A stretch of DNA of 64,000 nt from Verrucomicrobia bacterium SCGC AAA164-E04. Its GTDB lineage: Bacteria; Verrucomicrobiota; Verrucomicrobiia; Limisphaerales; AAA164-E04. Positions 27,459 to 35,267 of this stretch are shown piece by piece; within the stretch, counting starts at the first letter, position 1; each line of letters begins with the position of its first letter. The DNA is taken from positions 1-64,000 of the forward strand of contig KB911928.1 in assembly GCA_000383715.1 (NCBI GenBank), given 5' to 3'. The position numbers were made by a program, and so were the translations under genes. The notes beneath the pieces were generated by a model, which did no database searches, was not told the origin of the DNA, and saw only the letters and a list, made by a program, of their open reading frames with translations.

Positions 27459-28805
27459 ATGGATACAAAAACGCTGAAATCAAAAATACGCAAAGGGGAG
27501 ATAGATACCGTGATTGTGGCTTTCCCCGATGCCATTGGGCGATTGGTTGGGAAACGTTTTACTGGCGCCTTTTATTTGGATCAAGTAGCAGAACACGGCA
27601 CACACGCCTGCAATTATCTGCTGGCGGTCAATATGGAAATGGATCCGTTGGAGGGATTTCAAGTCGCAAACTGGGAGCGTGGATTTGGTGATTTCGAAAT
27701 GCGCCCTGACGCAAAAAGCGTCAAGATCCTCACATGGCAATCAGCAACAGCTCTGGTAGTCTGCGATTATCTGCACCACGATGGATCTCCAGTCGAAGAA
27801 GCACCACGCTCAGTTCTCAGGAAACAGTTGGACCGTCTGGGTAAGCAAAAAATAAAGGCTTTCATGGCCAGCGAACTCGAATTCCTGCTATTTGATCAAA
27901 CCTACTCGGAGGCATTCGATGCTGGCTACCAAAACCTGCGTCCATCCAGTGACTACAGAATAGACTACCATATTCTCCAGCCCGGACGTGACGAATCCAT
28001 CATTCGCACCATGCGGAATGAGCTCACTGCATCAGGCATTCCGGTTGAATGCAGCAAGGGTGAATGGAGTCGCGGCCAGCACGAAGTCAATGTCGAATAC
28101 GCGGAGGCTCTTGAAACTGCCGATCGTCACGTCATTTTCAAACAAGCCATCAAGGACATCGCGCACAATGGCGGTAAATCCGCCAGTTTCATCCCAAAAT
28201 TTGCCGAAGAAGAAGCCGGCAACAGTTGCCACATTCACATATCCCTTCAGAAGAACGGAAAAAATATCTTCTGGGATTTTCAAAAAAAGAAACCTAGTAA
28301 AACGTTTCAATATTTTCTGGGAGGTCTACTGAAATACAGTCCGGAACTCTGCCTTTTTTACGCCCCATCCATCAATGCCTACAAACGCTATCAATCCGGT
28401 AGCTGGGCTCCCACAAGCATGGCTTGGTCGATGGATAATCGTACGGTCGGTTTCAGGATTGTCGGTCATGGCCAGTCTTTCAGGATTGAAAACCGGATGC
28501 CCGGGGCGGACGCCAATCCTTACCTTGCTTTTGCGGCAATGATCGCATCTGGATTAGCTGGTATCGAAGAGAAGATAAGTTGCCCTGAGGCCTACGAGGG
28601 AAATGCTTACTCCGACGAGTCTCTACCTGCGCTGGCAAACTCACTGGAAGAGGCAACAGACCTTTTGAACAAAAGCACCTTGGCCAAAACTGTGTTGGGG
28701 AGTAAAGTCGTCGACTTTTACGTCCACACGGCTCGCCTGGAGGCTAAGGCCTTCGCCAGCGCTGTGACTGATTGGGAACGGAAACGATATTTCGAACGTA
28801 TCTAA
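27459..28805 (+). CDS. Glutamine synthetase-like gamma-glutamyl amide ligase
   Basis: A 448-residue member of the GS superfamily (GlnA3/PuuA/IpuC-like group), not a housekeeping GlnA. Catalytic landmarks are SELEFLLF (Glu139, Glu141), RGQHEVNVEYAEAL, GNSCHIHISL, NAYKRY, the RIVG/RIENR arginines and NRMPGADANPYLAFA. Such ligases join the gamma-carboxyl of glutamate to an amine using ATP, forming gamma-glutamyl-putrescine, -ethanolamide or -isopropylamide. Residues selecting ammonium in true GlnA cannot be assessed without an alignment. It is the last gene of the operon, and about 350 non-coding bases follow. Confidence 0.83.
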   Translation: MDTKTLKSKIRKGEIDTVIVAFPDAIGRLVGKRFTGAFYLDQVAEHGTHACNYLLAVNMEMDPLEGFQVANWERGFGDFEMRPDAKSVKILTWQSATALVVCDYLHHDGSPVEEAPRSVLRKQLDRLGKQKIKAFMASELEFLLFDQTYSEAFDAGYQNLRPSSDYRIDYHILQPGRDESIIRTMRNELTASGIPVECSKGEWSRGQHEVNVEYAEALETADRHVIFKQAIKDIAHNGGKSASFIPKFAEEEAGNSCHIHISLQKNGKNIFWDFQKKKPSKTFQYFLGGLLKYSPELCLFYAPSINAYKRYQSGSWAPTSMAWSMDNRTVGFRIVGHGQSFRIENRMPGADANPYLAFAAMIASGLAGIEEKISCPEAYEGNAYSDESLPALANSLEEATDLLNKSTLAKTVLGSKVVDFYVHTARLEAKAFASAVTDWERKRYFERI

Positions 28806-29154
28806 TAAAACCATCGTGCAGATGGACCATGCTCCAACTGCATCTCCATGTCTCAAGAACCTGGGGAAGTTAGATTGAAAACCTCGAGAGTCCTCTTGGG
28901 CAGACTGAAGAGACCATTCCTTTATTTGTGGGGAGATGGGTCATACTTCTTGTCTCTTCAGCTCCATGGTAAGTGACGGGGATTACTAAATCAGGGTGCA
29001 ACTGAGAAGGAATAAGTTTACTTTGGGAGAACTTTGGAGTCCTTACATCCTCCTTGCTACTGCAGGAGCCCGTGAATATGTTTTTGTCTGAACAATTTGA
29101 ATCTATTGGCAAAACCTGGTCCGACAGGCCGAATACAGGCCATGGGAATCACCG
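28806..29154. other. Intergenic stretch without a recognisable feature
   Basis: 349 bases between the GS-like ligase and the flippase/glycosyltransferase fusion. I see no hairpin with a T-run, no tRNA and no convincing promoter. An 80-codon minus-strand frame inside it has no recognisable motif and is not called. Confidence 0.6.
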
Positions 29155-30864
29155 ATGAATCAAACTGAACAAGCATCCATTTCCGAGGGGGTGAAGCAAA
29201 GCCCAAGCAAGTCAAAGCTGCTTGCCATACGTGGATTTGGATTACTTGTATCCAGTATTCTGTTGTTCATGGTTTACAAGCGCCTGGAACCTGGCGCACT
29301 TTTAGACTCACTGAAACGGGCAGATCTCAGGTGGATAATCATGGCGGTTTGCGCCTTCGCAATAAATCTGATTTTCGCCTCCTATCGCTGGCATCTGATG
29401 CTGAGACTAAGCCATTTGACAATTCATCCTGAAGCAACATTGAGAGCAGTCAGCATCGGCCATTGTTTCAATACGTTTCTATTTGGTACAGCGGGAGGAG
29501 ATTTTATTAAGTCCGTCATTTATTCTCGTTGGTACCGCCTTTCTCTGACAGATGTTCTGGCAATAGCACCCCTTGATCGTTTTTTCGGATTACTCGGCGC
29601 ATTGGTTTTTGGAGTCTTTATGGCTTTGATTGGCTATCTCACAGGAGGTTTTGATGACTTTGACTGGATTCAATTGCGTTTACCTGTTTTCTGGGCCATT
29701 GGATTGGCAGGGGTATTGGCAGGAAGCATGTGGATATTGAGCCACTGGAAAGGCCAGGGCACCTCCAGGCTTGGTCTTTTCTTGAATCAACTGCGACGAA
29801 GCGCCGGGATTCTATGGAACAATCCTCAAGTCGCACTGAAGGCAGCTGGTGCAGCTATTATCGTCCACTTGAGCCTGAGCCTTGTGATGGCTTTCAATTT
29901 AAAAGCTGTCAGCCAGCATGCATTTGAATGGTGGAATATATTATGGATTTTCCCGGTTATCTCCATTTTTTCTGGACTTCCTGTCAGTATTGGGGGAGCA
30001 GGATTGAGAGAGGGCTCTGCACTGATCCTTCTCGGCATCTATGCGATCCCGGGCGAGGATGCCGTCATGGGAGCGCTGCTCACACTGGGTGTTTACTTTC
30101 TTTGGGCCTTCATTGGATTGATTCTCTGGCAGCTGGAGAAGAGACGTCAGCGTAAAGGAATCCCATTACCCAAAAACCCAAGCGTCTCGATCGTAATCCC
30201 CACATACAATGAGCAGGATCAGATTGAGACACTTGCTTATCACCTGAGAAGACGAGCTCCGGAAGCTGAATGGATCCTTGCGGACGGCGGGAGCACTGAC
30301 GCGACATTGGATCAGGCGAAAAAGCATCCTTTCAAAACGATTTCATCTCCAAGAGGACGTGGAACTCAAATGCATCATGGCGCCGCTGTCGCAACAGGTG
30401 ACGTGATTCTTTTTCTACATGCAGACACGCAATTACCAGCGTTTGGGATTGAATCCATGTTGAGATGTTTGAAGGATAATCATGTGGCAGGAGGCGGTTT
30501 CTGGAAACAATTCAATCAAGCACACTGGCTCATGATCGGATCAAAATTCCGTTGTCTTCCTCGTGTCCTTTTTGGCGGTTATGTATTTGGAGATCAGGGT
30601 ATCTTTGTTCGCAGGGACATACTTCAGCAATCAGGGGGGGTCCCCAAAGTTCCATTAATGGAAGAATTCGAATTGTGCAAGGCTTTGAGGTATCATGGAC
30701 GCATCGCGCTTGCAGATTCGACCATCATCACGTCCTCCCGTCGTTTTTTTGCCAATGGCGTAATGAAAACATACCTCTTGATGGGAAGGTTGATACTTCT
30801 TTACCGACTGGGATATTCCACTGAATCGCTCGCCAAAGCTTATTCCAAACTCAAAAGCAGGTGA
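29155..30864 (+). CDS. UPF0104 flippase-like domain fused to TIGR04283-type glycosyltransferase
   Basis: A 569-residue fusion. Residues about 20-335 are a multi-pass membrane domain of the lysylphosphatidylglycerol-synthase-TM/UPF0104 family (segments such as LLVSSILLFMVYKRL, FLFGTAGGDFIKS, SIGGAGLREGSALILLG). From residue 343 a GT-A glycosyltransferase begins with SIVIPTYNEQDQIETL. Its acidic motif LHADTQLP lies near residue 424, and the GDQGIFVRRD and PLMEEFEL segments are typical of TIGR04283 enzymes (often annotated as arsenosugar-biosynthesis glycosyltransferases). A membrane lipid-linked sugar substrate is likely. No arsenic-related gene is nearby, so the arsenosugar label should not be transferred. 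Confidence 0.85.
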   Translation: MNQTEQASISEGVKQSPSKSKLLAIRGFGLLVSSILLFMVYKRLEPGALLDSLKRADLRWIIMAVCAFAINLIFASYRWHLMLRLSHLTIHPEATLRAVSIGHCFNTFLFGTAGGDFIKSVIYSRWYRLSLTDVLAIAPLDRFFGLLGALVFGVFMALIGYLTGGFDDFDWIQLRLPVFWAIGLAGVLAGSMWILSHWKGQGTSRLGLFLNQLRRSAGILWNNPQVALKAAGAAIIVHLSLSLVMAFNLKAVSQHAFEWWNILWIFPVISIFSGLPVSIGGAGLREGSALILLGIYAIPGEDAVMGALLTLGVYFLWAFIGLILWQLEKRRQRKGIPLPKNPSVSIVIPTYNEQDQIETLAYHLRRRAPEAEWILADGGSTDATLDQAKKHPFKTISSPRGRGTQMHHGAAVATGDVILFLHADTQLPAFGIESMLRCLKDNHVAGGGFWKQFNQAHWLMIGSKFRCLPRVLFGGYVFGDQGIFVRRDILQQSGGVPKVPLMEEFELCKALRYHGRIALADSTIITSSRRFFANGVMKTYLLMGRLILLYRLGYSTESLAKAYSKLKSR

Positions 30865-30886
30865 GCATCTCCATTGCGCTTAATAG

Positions 30887-32791
30887 TCACTGCAATTCTA
30901 CGGACAGGATATATTCACCAATTTGATTTTCTTCCAAATGCCCAACAGAAATCAAATAATCCAAACCCTCCTGAGCAGTGAATGTGACTGACACCTCGTT
31001 CGAGTCCTGATCAAAGGAATCGACAACGTCGTTAAAGGAATCCCAGTCGAACACAAGGATAGTGGGCAAGAAACCGGGATTTTCAGGACCAGATTTCATG
31101 GTGATTCGAACGGCATCACCCGCAGTCAAGTCTGTTAGAAGATAAGCATCACCATATGCACCCTCTTCAATCAAGTCAGTGGCTTCAAGCACGCCGGCAA
31201 CAACATCACCGACAGCAATACTTTCAATATCAACATCACTTTCATTATCGCTGAGGTCGACGGGCGGAATGTTAAACTGATAAAGCCCCGTTGCTGTGTC
31301 ATCAACACCTGAAAGTCTGATACGGTAACTTTTGTCGGGGGTAGTCAGGAACGTGTGAAGAATTTCACCTTCCTGATGTTCAGTGGCTACCGACAATATT
31401 TGACCTGTCCCTTCATCGAGTATGGTCACTTTAGGCTCAAATGCCTTTTGACCCACTGCATATTGAAGAGTGACTGACTCGACAGTTTGATTGGCTGAAT
31501 AAACAAAATCCCGGAAATTATTTAGATTACCTTTTAATCGAATCGCATGCTGAAAAAACTCGGGTGCCGGGGCATCTCTTGGTGGTTCTACGCGGATGCG
31601 GAGGAATTGCGATTCTCGGCTTGTGATTGGATTGGAAGTTTTGAAGATCCACTGATCGTTGTCAGTTGCATCGAACTCTCTATCATCGACAGAGGACCAG
31701 ATTTGCAGATCAATTGATGATTCCACCACATAACGAACTTCCTGATTATTTCGCGCCCGTTTAAATTGGATACCGGGTAACAACTCTCCCCTGGGACCCG
31801 ACGTTTGAACAAATTTGAATTGAGGGCGATCGGCACCACTGCTGGGATCACTTCCAAAGGCATACTCAGCGAAATCAAGGATACCATCCTCGTCCTTATC
31901 TCCCTGGATAGATTCCAATTGGTTTTCCAGTCGCCACTGGTCATAGCTTGAATACATCAAACCCATTATCTCATCATAAAAATAGGGAACACTGGCGTAA
32001 ATCCCATGGGCATTGGGAGCCGCACAACCCAACGGAGAACCAAAACTGACTATACCAACCAGTCCCCACTCCCCATTTCCCATAGGAACGACAAATGGCC
32101 CTCCGCTATCTCCTTCGCATGAATCCTTACCCCCTTCAATAAAACCAGCGGGAAGCATGTCCGCGCTCAAATCAGTATCGTAAGCTCCTGTTGCGTTGGC
32201 CTCTTCGTGAGAAACAATAGGGAGTTCAACTTCCAGTAAAACATCTGAGGCATGTCCTCCATCTGTTGTCTTCCCCCACCCTATTACTGTGCCGTTCACC
32301 CCCGGTTGAATGAGTTCATACTGATGCACAAGCGGCAACACTGGGATATCAAAGACAGGCTCAGCCAGTCGCAGGAGAGCAATATCTCCGTCAATGGAGG
32401 GATCTAATGCTGTCTCATAGGCCGGATGAAGGTAAACTTCCTGAATTCCAATACGTCGGTAGGATTTTTCTGGATCGTTGCGTAAGTCGCGTATACCGAT
32501 TGCAACTTCAAATGAATCAGCTGACTCGGAGGTCAAACAATGACTTGCAGTAATGACCCACCAGGGGTGGATCAAAGCTCCACCACAAAATTGGCTGTCT
32601 GCCGGATTATCTTCACCAACGCTCAGAAGTGCGACCATCCAGGGCCACTCATTTGCTTCCGTTTCCTTTCCCCCCACAATCCTTCGAACAAAATCATCAC
32701 CAAAAACTGATGTTGACGAAAATGTATTTCCATACAAGAGACATAATCCCCATATGAAAGCCAAACAATGAGAGGAGCAATTAAACTTCAT
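30887..32791 (-). CDS. Secreted trypsin-like (S1A) serine protease with C-terminal extension
   Basis: 634 residues from the ATG at 32791, which gives a standard signal peptide; the upstream TTG is rejected. A zymogen site R-IVGG begins the protease at residue 38. The triad is complete: His84 in TASHC, Asp136 in DIALL and Ser229 in GDSGGP. Asp223 in KDSCEGDSGG occupies the trypsin S1 pocket position, predicting cleavage after Arg or Lys. After about residue 280 come a DxDxDG-type calcium-binding-like motif (DKDEDGILDFAEYAFGSDP) and a beta-rich region of about 330 residues, perhaps pre-peptidase-like domains. The chymotrypsin-like layout is more usual in animals and predatory or marine bacteria. 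Confidence 0.88.
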   Translation of the reverse strand: MKFNCSSHCLAFIWGLCLLYGNTFSSTSVFGDDFVRRIVGGKETEANEWPWMVALLSVGEDNPADSQFCGGALIHPWWVITASHCLTSESADSFEVAIGIRDLRNDPEKSYRRIGIQEVYLHPAYETALDPSIDGDIALLRLAEPVFDIPVLPLVHQYELIQPGVNGTVIGWGKTTDGGHASDVLLEVELPIVSHEEANATGAYDTDLSADMLPAGFIEGGKDSCEGDSGGPFVVPMGNGEWGLVGIVSFGSPLGCAAPNAHGIYASVPYFYDEIMGLMYSSYDQWRLENQLESIQGDKDEDGILDFAEYAFGSDPSSGADRPQFKFVQTSGPRGELLPGIQFKRARNNQEVRYVVESSIDLQIWSSVDDREFDATDNDQWIFKTSNPITSRESQFLRIRVEPPRDAPAPEFFQHAIRLKGNLNNFRDFVYSANQTVESVTLQYAVGQKAFEPKVTILDEGTGQILSVATEHQEGEILHTFLTTPDKSYRIRLSGVDDTATGLYQFNIPPVDLSDNESDVDIESIAVGDVVAGVLEATDLIEEGAYGDAYLLTDLTAGDAVRITMKSGPENPGFLPTILVFDWDSFNDVVDSFDQDSNEVSVTFTAQEGLDYLISVGHLEENQIGEYILSVELQ

Positions 32792-32846
32792 CTCGCTTAA
32801 CGGAATCACAACCAATAAAACCAATCAAGCTTGAATTATATATACG

Positions 32847-32860
32847 AAAAAGCGCTTTCA
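32847..32860. promoter_or_regulatory. Palindrome resembling a LacI-family operator
   Basis: The AAAGCGCTTT core (32849-32858) is a perfect palindrome, and the surrounding 14 bases match 12 of 14 positions of the CcpA/LacI-type consensus TGAAAGCGCTTTCA. It lies in the divergent gap between the protease and the disulfide oxidoreductase genes, about 55 bases before the protease start. No LacI-family regulator is encoded in this window. Confidence 0.3.
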
Positions 32861-32961
32861 CTTTATTTAAAAAGCTTCCAACGACGGCACATGCTGTGCG
32901 TATCCCGAAAGCATGTAAGATTGTGTTTGAAACGGTGAATGTCTAGGTTGTAGGGAAGTAT

Positions 32962-34353
32962 ATGAAAACACATTCATTTGATTTCGACACTATAATCCTG
33001 GGAGGTGGCAGTGCAGGATATGCAGCCGCTCGGACGCTTGCAGAGGGTGGTTTAAAGGCCGTAGTCATCGATGGAGCCGAGGAACTTGGAGGGCTTTGTA
33101 TCCTGCGCGGCTGCATGCCAACAAAGGCCCTGCTTTATGCAGCTGAGGTGAAGCATCTTGCTGAACATGGTGACAAATGGGGATTAAAGATTCCTGGTGT
33201 CGGTTTCGATTTCCAAAAAGTCATGGCCAGAAAAAATGCCATGATCGAAGACTTTGCCTCCTACCGAAGAAAGCAATTGAAGGATGGGCGATTTGAATTG
33301 ATTCAGTGTAAGGCAACATTCAGTGACCCACACACGTTGATGCTGGAGAACGGCAAATCAGTCAGCGCCCAGACCATCCTGATCTCTACCGGGTCGAAAG
33401 TATCCCCCCTGCCAATCCCTGCGCTTGAATCCGCATTACCATGGACCAGCGATGATGTCCTCAAGTTACAGCGCCTTCCAGAATCGGTCATTGTTCTGGG
33501 AGGAGGCCCCGTTTCTCTGGAATTAGCTCAATTCTTTTTACGGTTTGGGGTCAAAACCACGGTCATCCAGAGGAATTCACATGTCCTGAGGCCCTTTGAC
33601 GAAGACATGGTCACTCCTTTGGAAGCGTCACTCAGGCAAGAAGGGATGCACATTTTAACCGACACGCAATTAATCGATGGAGGCATCAAAGGAGGCAAGA
33701 AATTTGTTACTTTCAAACAAGAAGGCAAAGAACACACTCTCTTTGCCGATGCCGTCCTGCATGGTCTTGGAAGACAACCCAATACTGAATTCCTGAACCT
33801 TGAGAAAGCCGGCCTTGATGGCGGAAAAGGTCACATCCAGACCAATTTACAGATGCAGACGAAAGTGCCGCATATCTATTCTGCCGGTGATTGTACAGGC
33901 CCTCATGAAATTGTGCATATTGCCATTCAACAGGGAGAGGTTGCCGCACACAACATCTTGAATCCCGAGTCGATGAAATCCATGGACTATCGAGTCCTGG
34001 TCTCAGTCGTGTTCACTGACCCGCAGGCAGCCATGGTCGGAATGTCGGAAAAAGAAGCCAAGGCAGCAGGTAGACGGGTCATCACCGCAGATTACCCCTT
34101 CAATGATCACGGAAAATCCATGATCATGGAAGCGTTGCATGGCAGCGTCAAATTGATCGCCGATTCGACGACTGGGGAATTGCTGGGCGGTGCTTGCACC
34201 GGGCCGATGGCGGGGGATCTGATCCATGAAGTTGCGGTGGCCATTCATCAGAAAATGACCGCAGCAGCCTTTGCTTCGGTACCTCACTACCATCCAACCC
34301 TGGCAGAGATCTGGACCTACCCAGCAGAGGAAATTGCCGAATCCATCGCTTGA
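32962..34353 (+). CDS. Class I pyridine nucleotide-disulfide oxidoreductase (Lpd/mercuric-reductase-like)
   Basis: A 463-residue FAD enzyme. The N-terminal dinucleotide fold is IILGGGSAGYAAARTLAEGG. The redox disulfide GGLCILRGCMPTK keeps the CxxxxC spacing. A second NAD(P)-binding fold begins VIVLGGGPVSLELAQFF, the FAD motif is YSAGDCTG, and the dimer-interface HPTLAE provides the catalytic His-Glu. A good ribosome site (agggaag) lies 6-7 bases before the ATG. There are no pyruvate dehydrogenase genes and no mer genes nearby, so the natural substrate (lipoamide, quinone, a thiol or a metal) is undetermined. Confidence 0.88.
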   Translation: MKTHSFDFDTIILGGGSAGYAAARTLAEGGLKAVVIDGAEELGGLCILRGCMPTKALLYAAEVKHLAEHGDKWGLKIPGVGFDFQKVMARKNAMIEDFASYRRKQLKDGRFELIQCKATFSDPHTLMLENGKSVSAQTILISTGSKVSPLPIPALESALPWTSDDVLKLQRLPESVIVLGGGPVSLELAQFFLRFGVKTTVIQRNSHVLRPFDEDMVTPLEASLRQEGMHILTDTQLIDGGIKGGKKFVTFKQEGKEHTLFADAVLHGLGRQPNTEFLNLEKAGLDGGKGHIQTNLQMQTKVPHIYSAGDCTGPHEIVHIAIQQGEVAAHNILNPESMKSMDYRVLVSVVFTDPQAAMVGMSEKEAKAAGRRVITADYPFNDHGKSMIMEALHGSVKLIADSTTGELLGGACTGPMAGDLIHEVAVAIHQKMTAAAFASVPHYHPTLAEIWTYPAEEIAESIA

Positions 34354-34412
34354 AAAATTGATTACCTCAGTTGATAAAAAGAACAGTAAAATGGAGCGTT
34401 GTTGATAAAAAA

Positions 34413-34429
34413 CTTGGCAAGATGCCAAG
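34413..34429 (-). terminator. Minus-strand hairpin plus T-run upstream of the PHP phosphatase gene
   Basis: A 7-bp stem with a 3-base loop (cttggca...tgccaag) is flanked on its low-coordinate side by six A residues (34407-34412). Read on the minus strand this is a short hairpin followed by TTTTTT, the form of an intrinsic terminator. The only minus-strand gene that could use it is the giant cytochrome gene ending 840 bases away, across the PHP gene. Confidence 0.45.
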
Positions 34430-34450
34430 CTTGCACAAGAGTTCGAGAAG

Positions 34451-35251
34451 ATGAGTTTACCCGCAGATTATCACATGCACACACCTCTCTGCCACCACGC
34501 AGTAGGAGAAGCTTGGGAACTTGCAGCCAAGGCTGTGGAGAAAGGTCTCACGGAAATCGGTTTCTCAGAACACAACCCGATGATCCGTGGCGACTGGGAT
34601 AATTGGCACATGGCCCTGGAGGACCTGAACATTTATGTGGAAAACGTGCGCAAGGCACAGATGGATCACCCGGGACTGCAGATAAAGTTGGCCTTGGAAG
34701 TCGATTTCATTCCGGGGCATGAAGACTGGGTGCGTGAATTGGAAAACAAAGGGTCTTTCGACTATTTCATTGGATCTGTCCACTACATCACAGATGAATT
34801 CGACATCGACAATCCTGATAAAAAAGATCAGTGGGAGCAAGGTGATGTAGACACTATCTGGGAAGCCTATTTTGATCGTTTAACCCAAGCGGCAAGCTCG
34901 GGGCTTTATCAGATCATTGGCCATGCGGACCTTTGCAAGAAATTCAACTACCGCCCCAAGAAAGATCCTGCCCCTTGGTATCGCCAGTTCCTTGCAGCAG
35001 CCAGCAGCCATGATGTCGCAATCGAGATCAACACCGCTGGACTAAGAAAAGATTGCAAGGAGATGTATCCCTGCCCTCCTTTGCTTCAGATGGCTCAGGA
35101 AATGGGGGTCGCGTTGACTTTTGGGTCGGATGCACATGCCCCTGAAGAAGTGGGCGCAAATTTCCAGGATGCCATTCAGTTGGCGAAAAGTGTTGGCTAT
35201 ACCCATTGGAGGAGATTTTCAAAACGACAACACACCTCGGAGGCACTCTGA
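34451..35251 (+). CDS. PHP-family phosphatase (histidinol-phosphatase HisJ-like)
   Basis: 266 residues, the normal length of the HisJ/PHP type. The metal-binding N-terminal motif is DYHMHTPLCHHAVG, followed by IGFSEHNPM, GSVHYI, IGHADL and the late FGSDAHAPEEVG metal site. It would dephosphorylate L-histidinol phosphate in histidine biosynthesis, though PHP phosphatases act on other substrates as well and no other his genes are here. It is convergent with the giant cytochrome gene, with only 16 bases between the two stops. Confidence 0.85.
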   Translation: MSLPADYHMHTPLCHHAVGEAWELAAKAVEKGLTEIGFSEHNPMIRGDWDNWHMALEDLNIYVENVRKAQMDHPGLQIKLALEVDFIPGHEDWVRELENKGSFDYFIGSVHYITDEFDIDNPDKKDQWEQGDVDTIWEAYFDRLTQAASSGLYQIIGHADLCKKFNYRPKKDPAPWYRQFLAAASSHDVAIEINTAGLRKDCKEMYPCPPLLQMAQEMGVALTFGSDAHAPEEVGANFQDAIQLAKSVGYTHWRRFSKRQHTSEAL

Positions 35252-35267
35252 AAGGAGTTGTGTCTGT

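Noticed and set aside
28870-29112. 80-codon minus-strand frame in the gap after the GS-like gene
   Set aside because: No ribosome site, no motif, and atypical amino-acid content; treated as non-coding.
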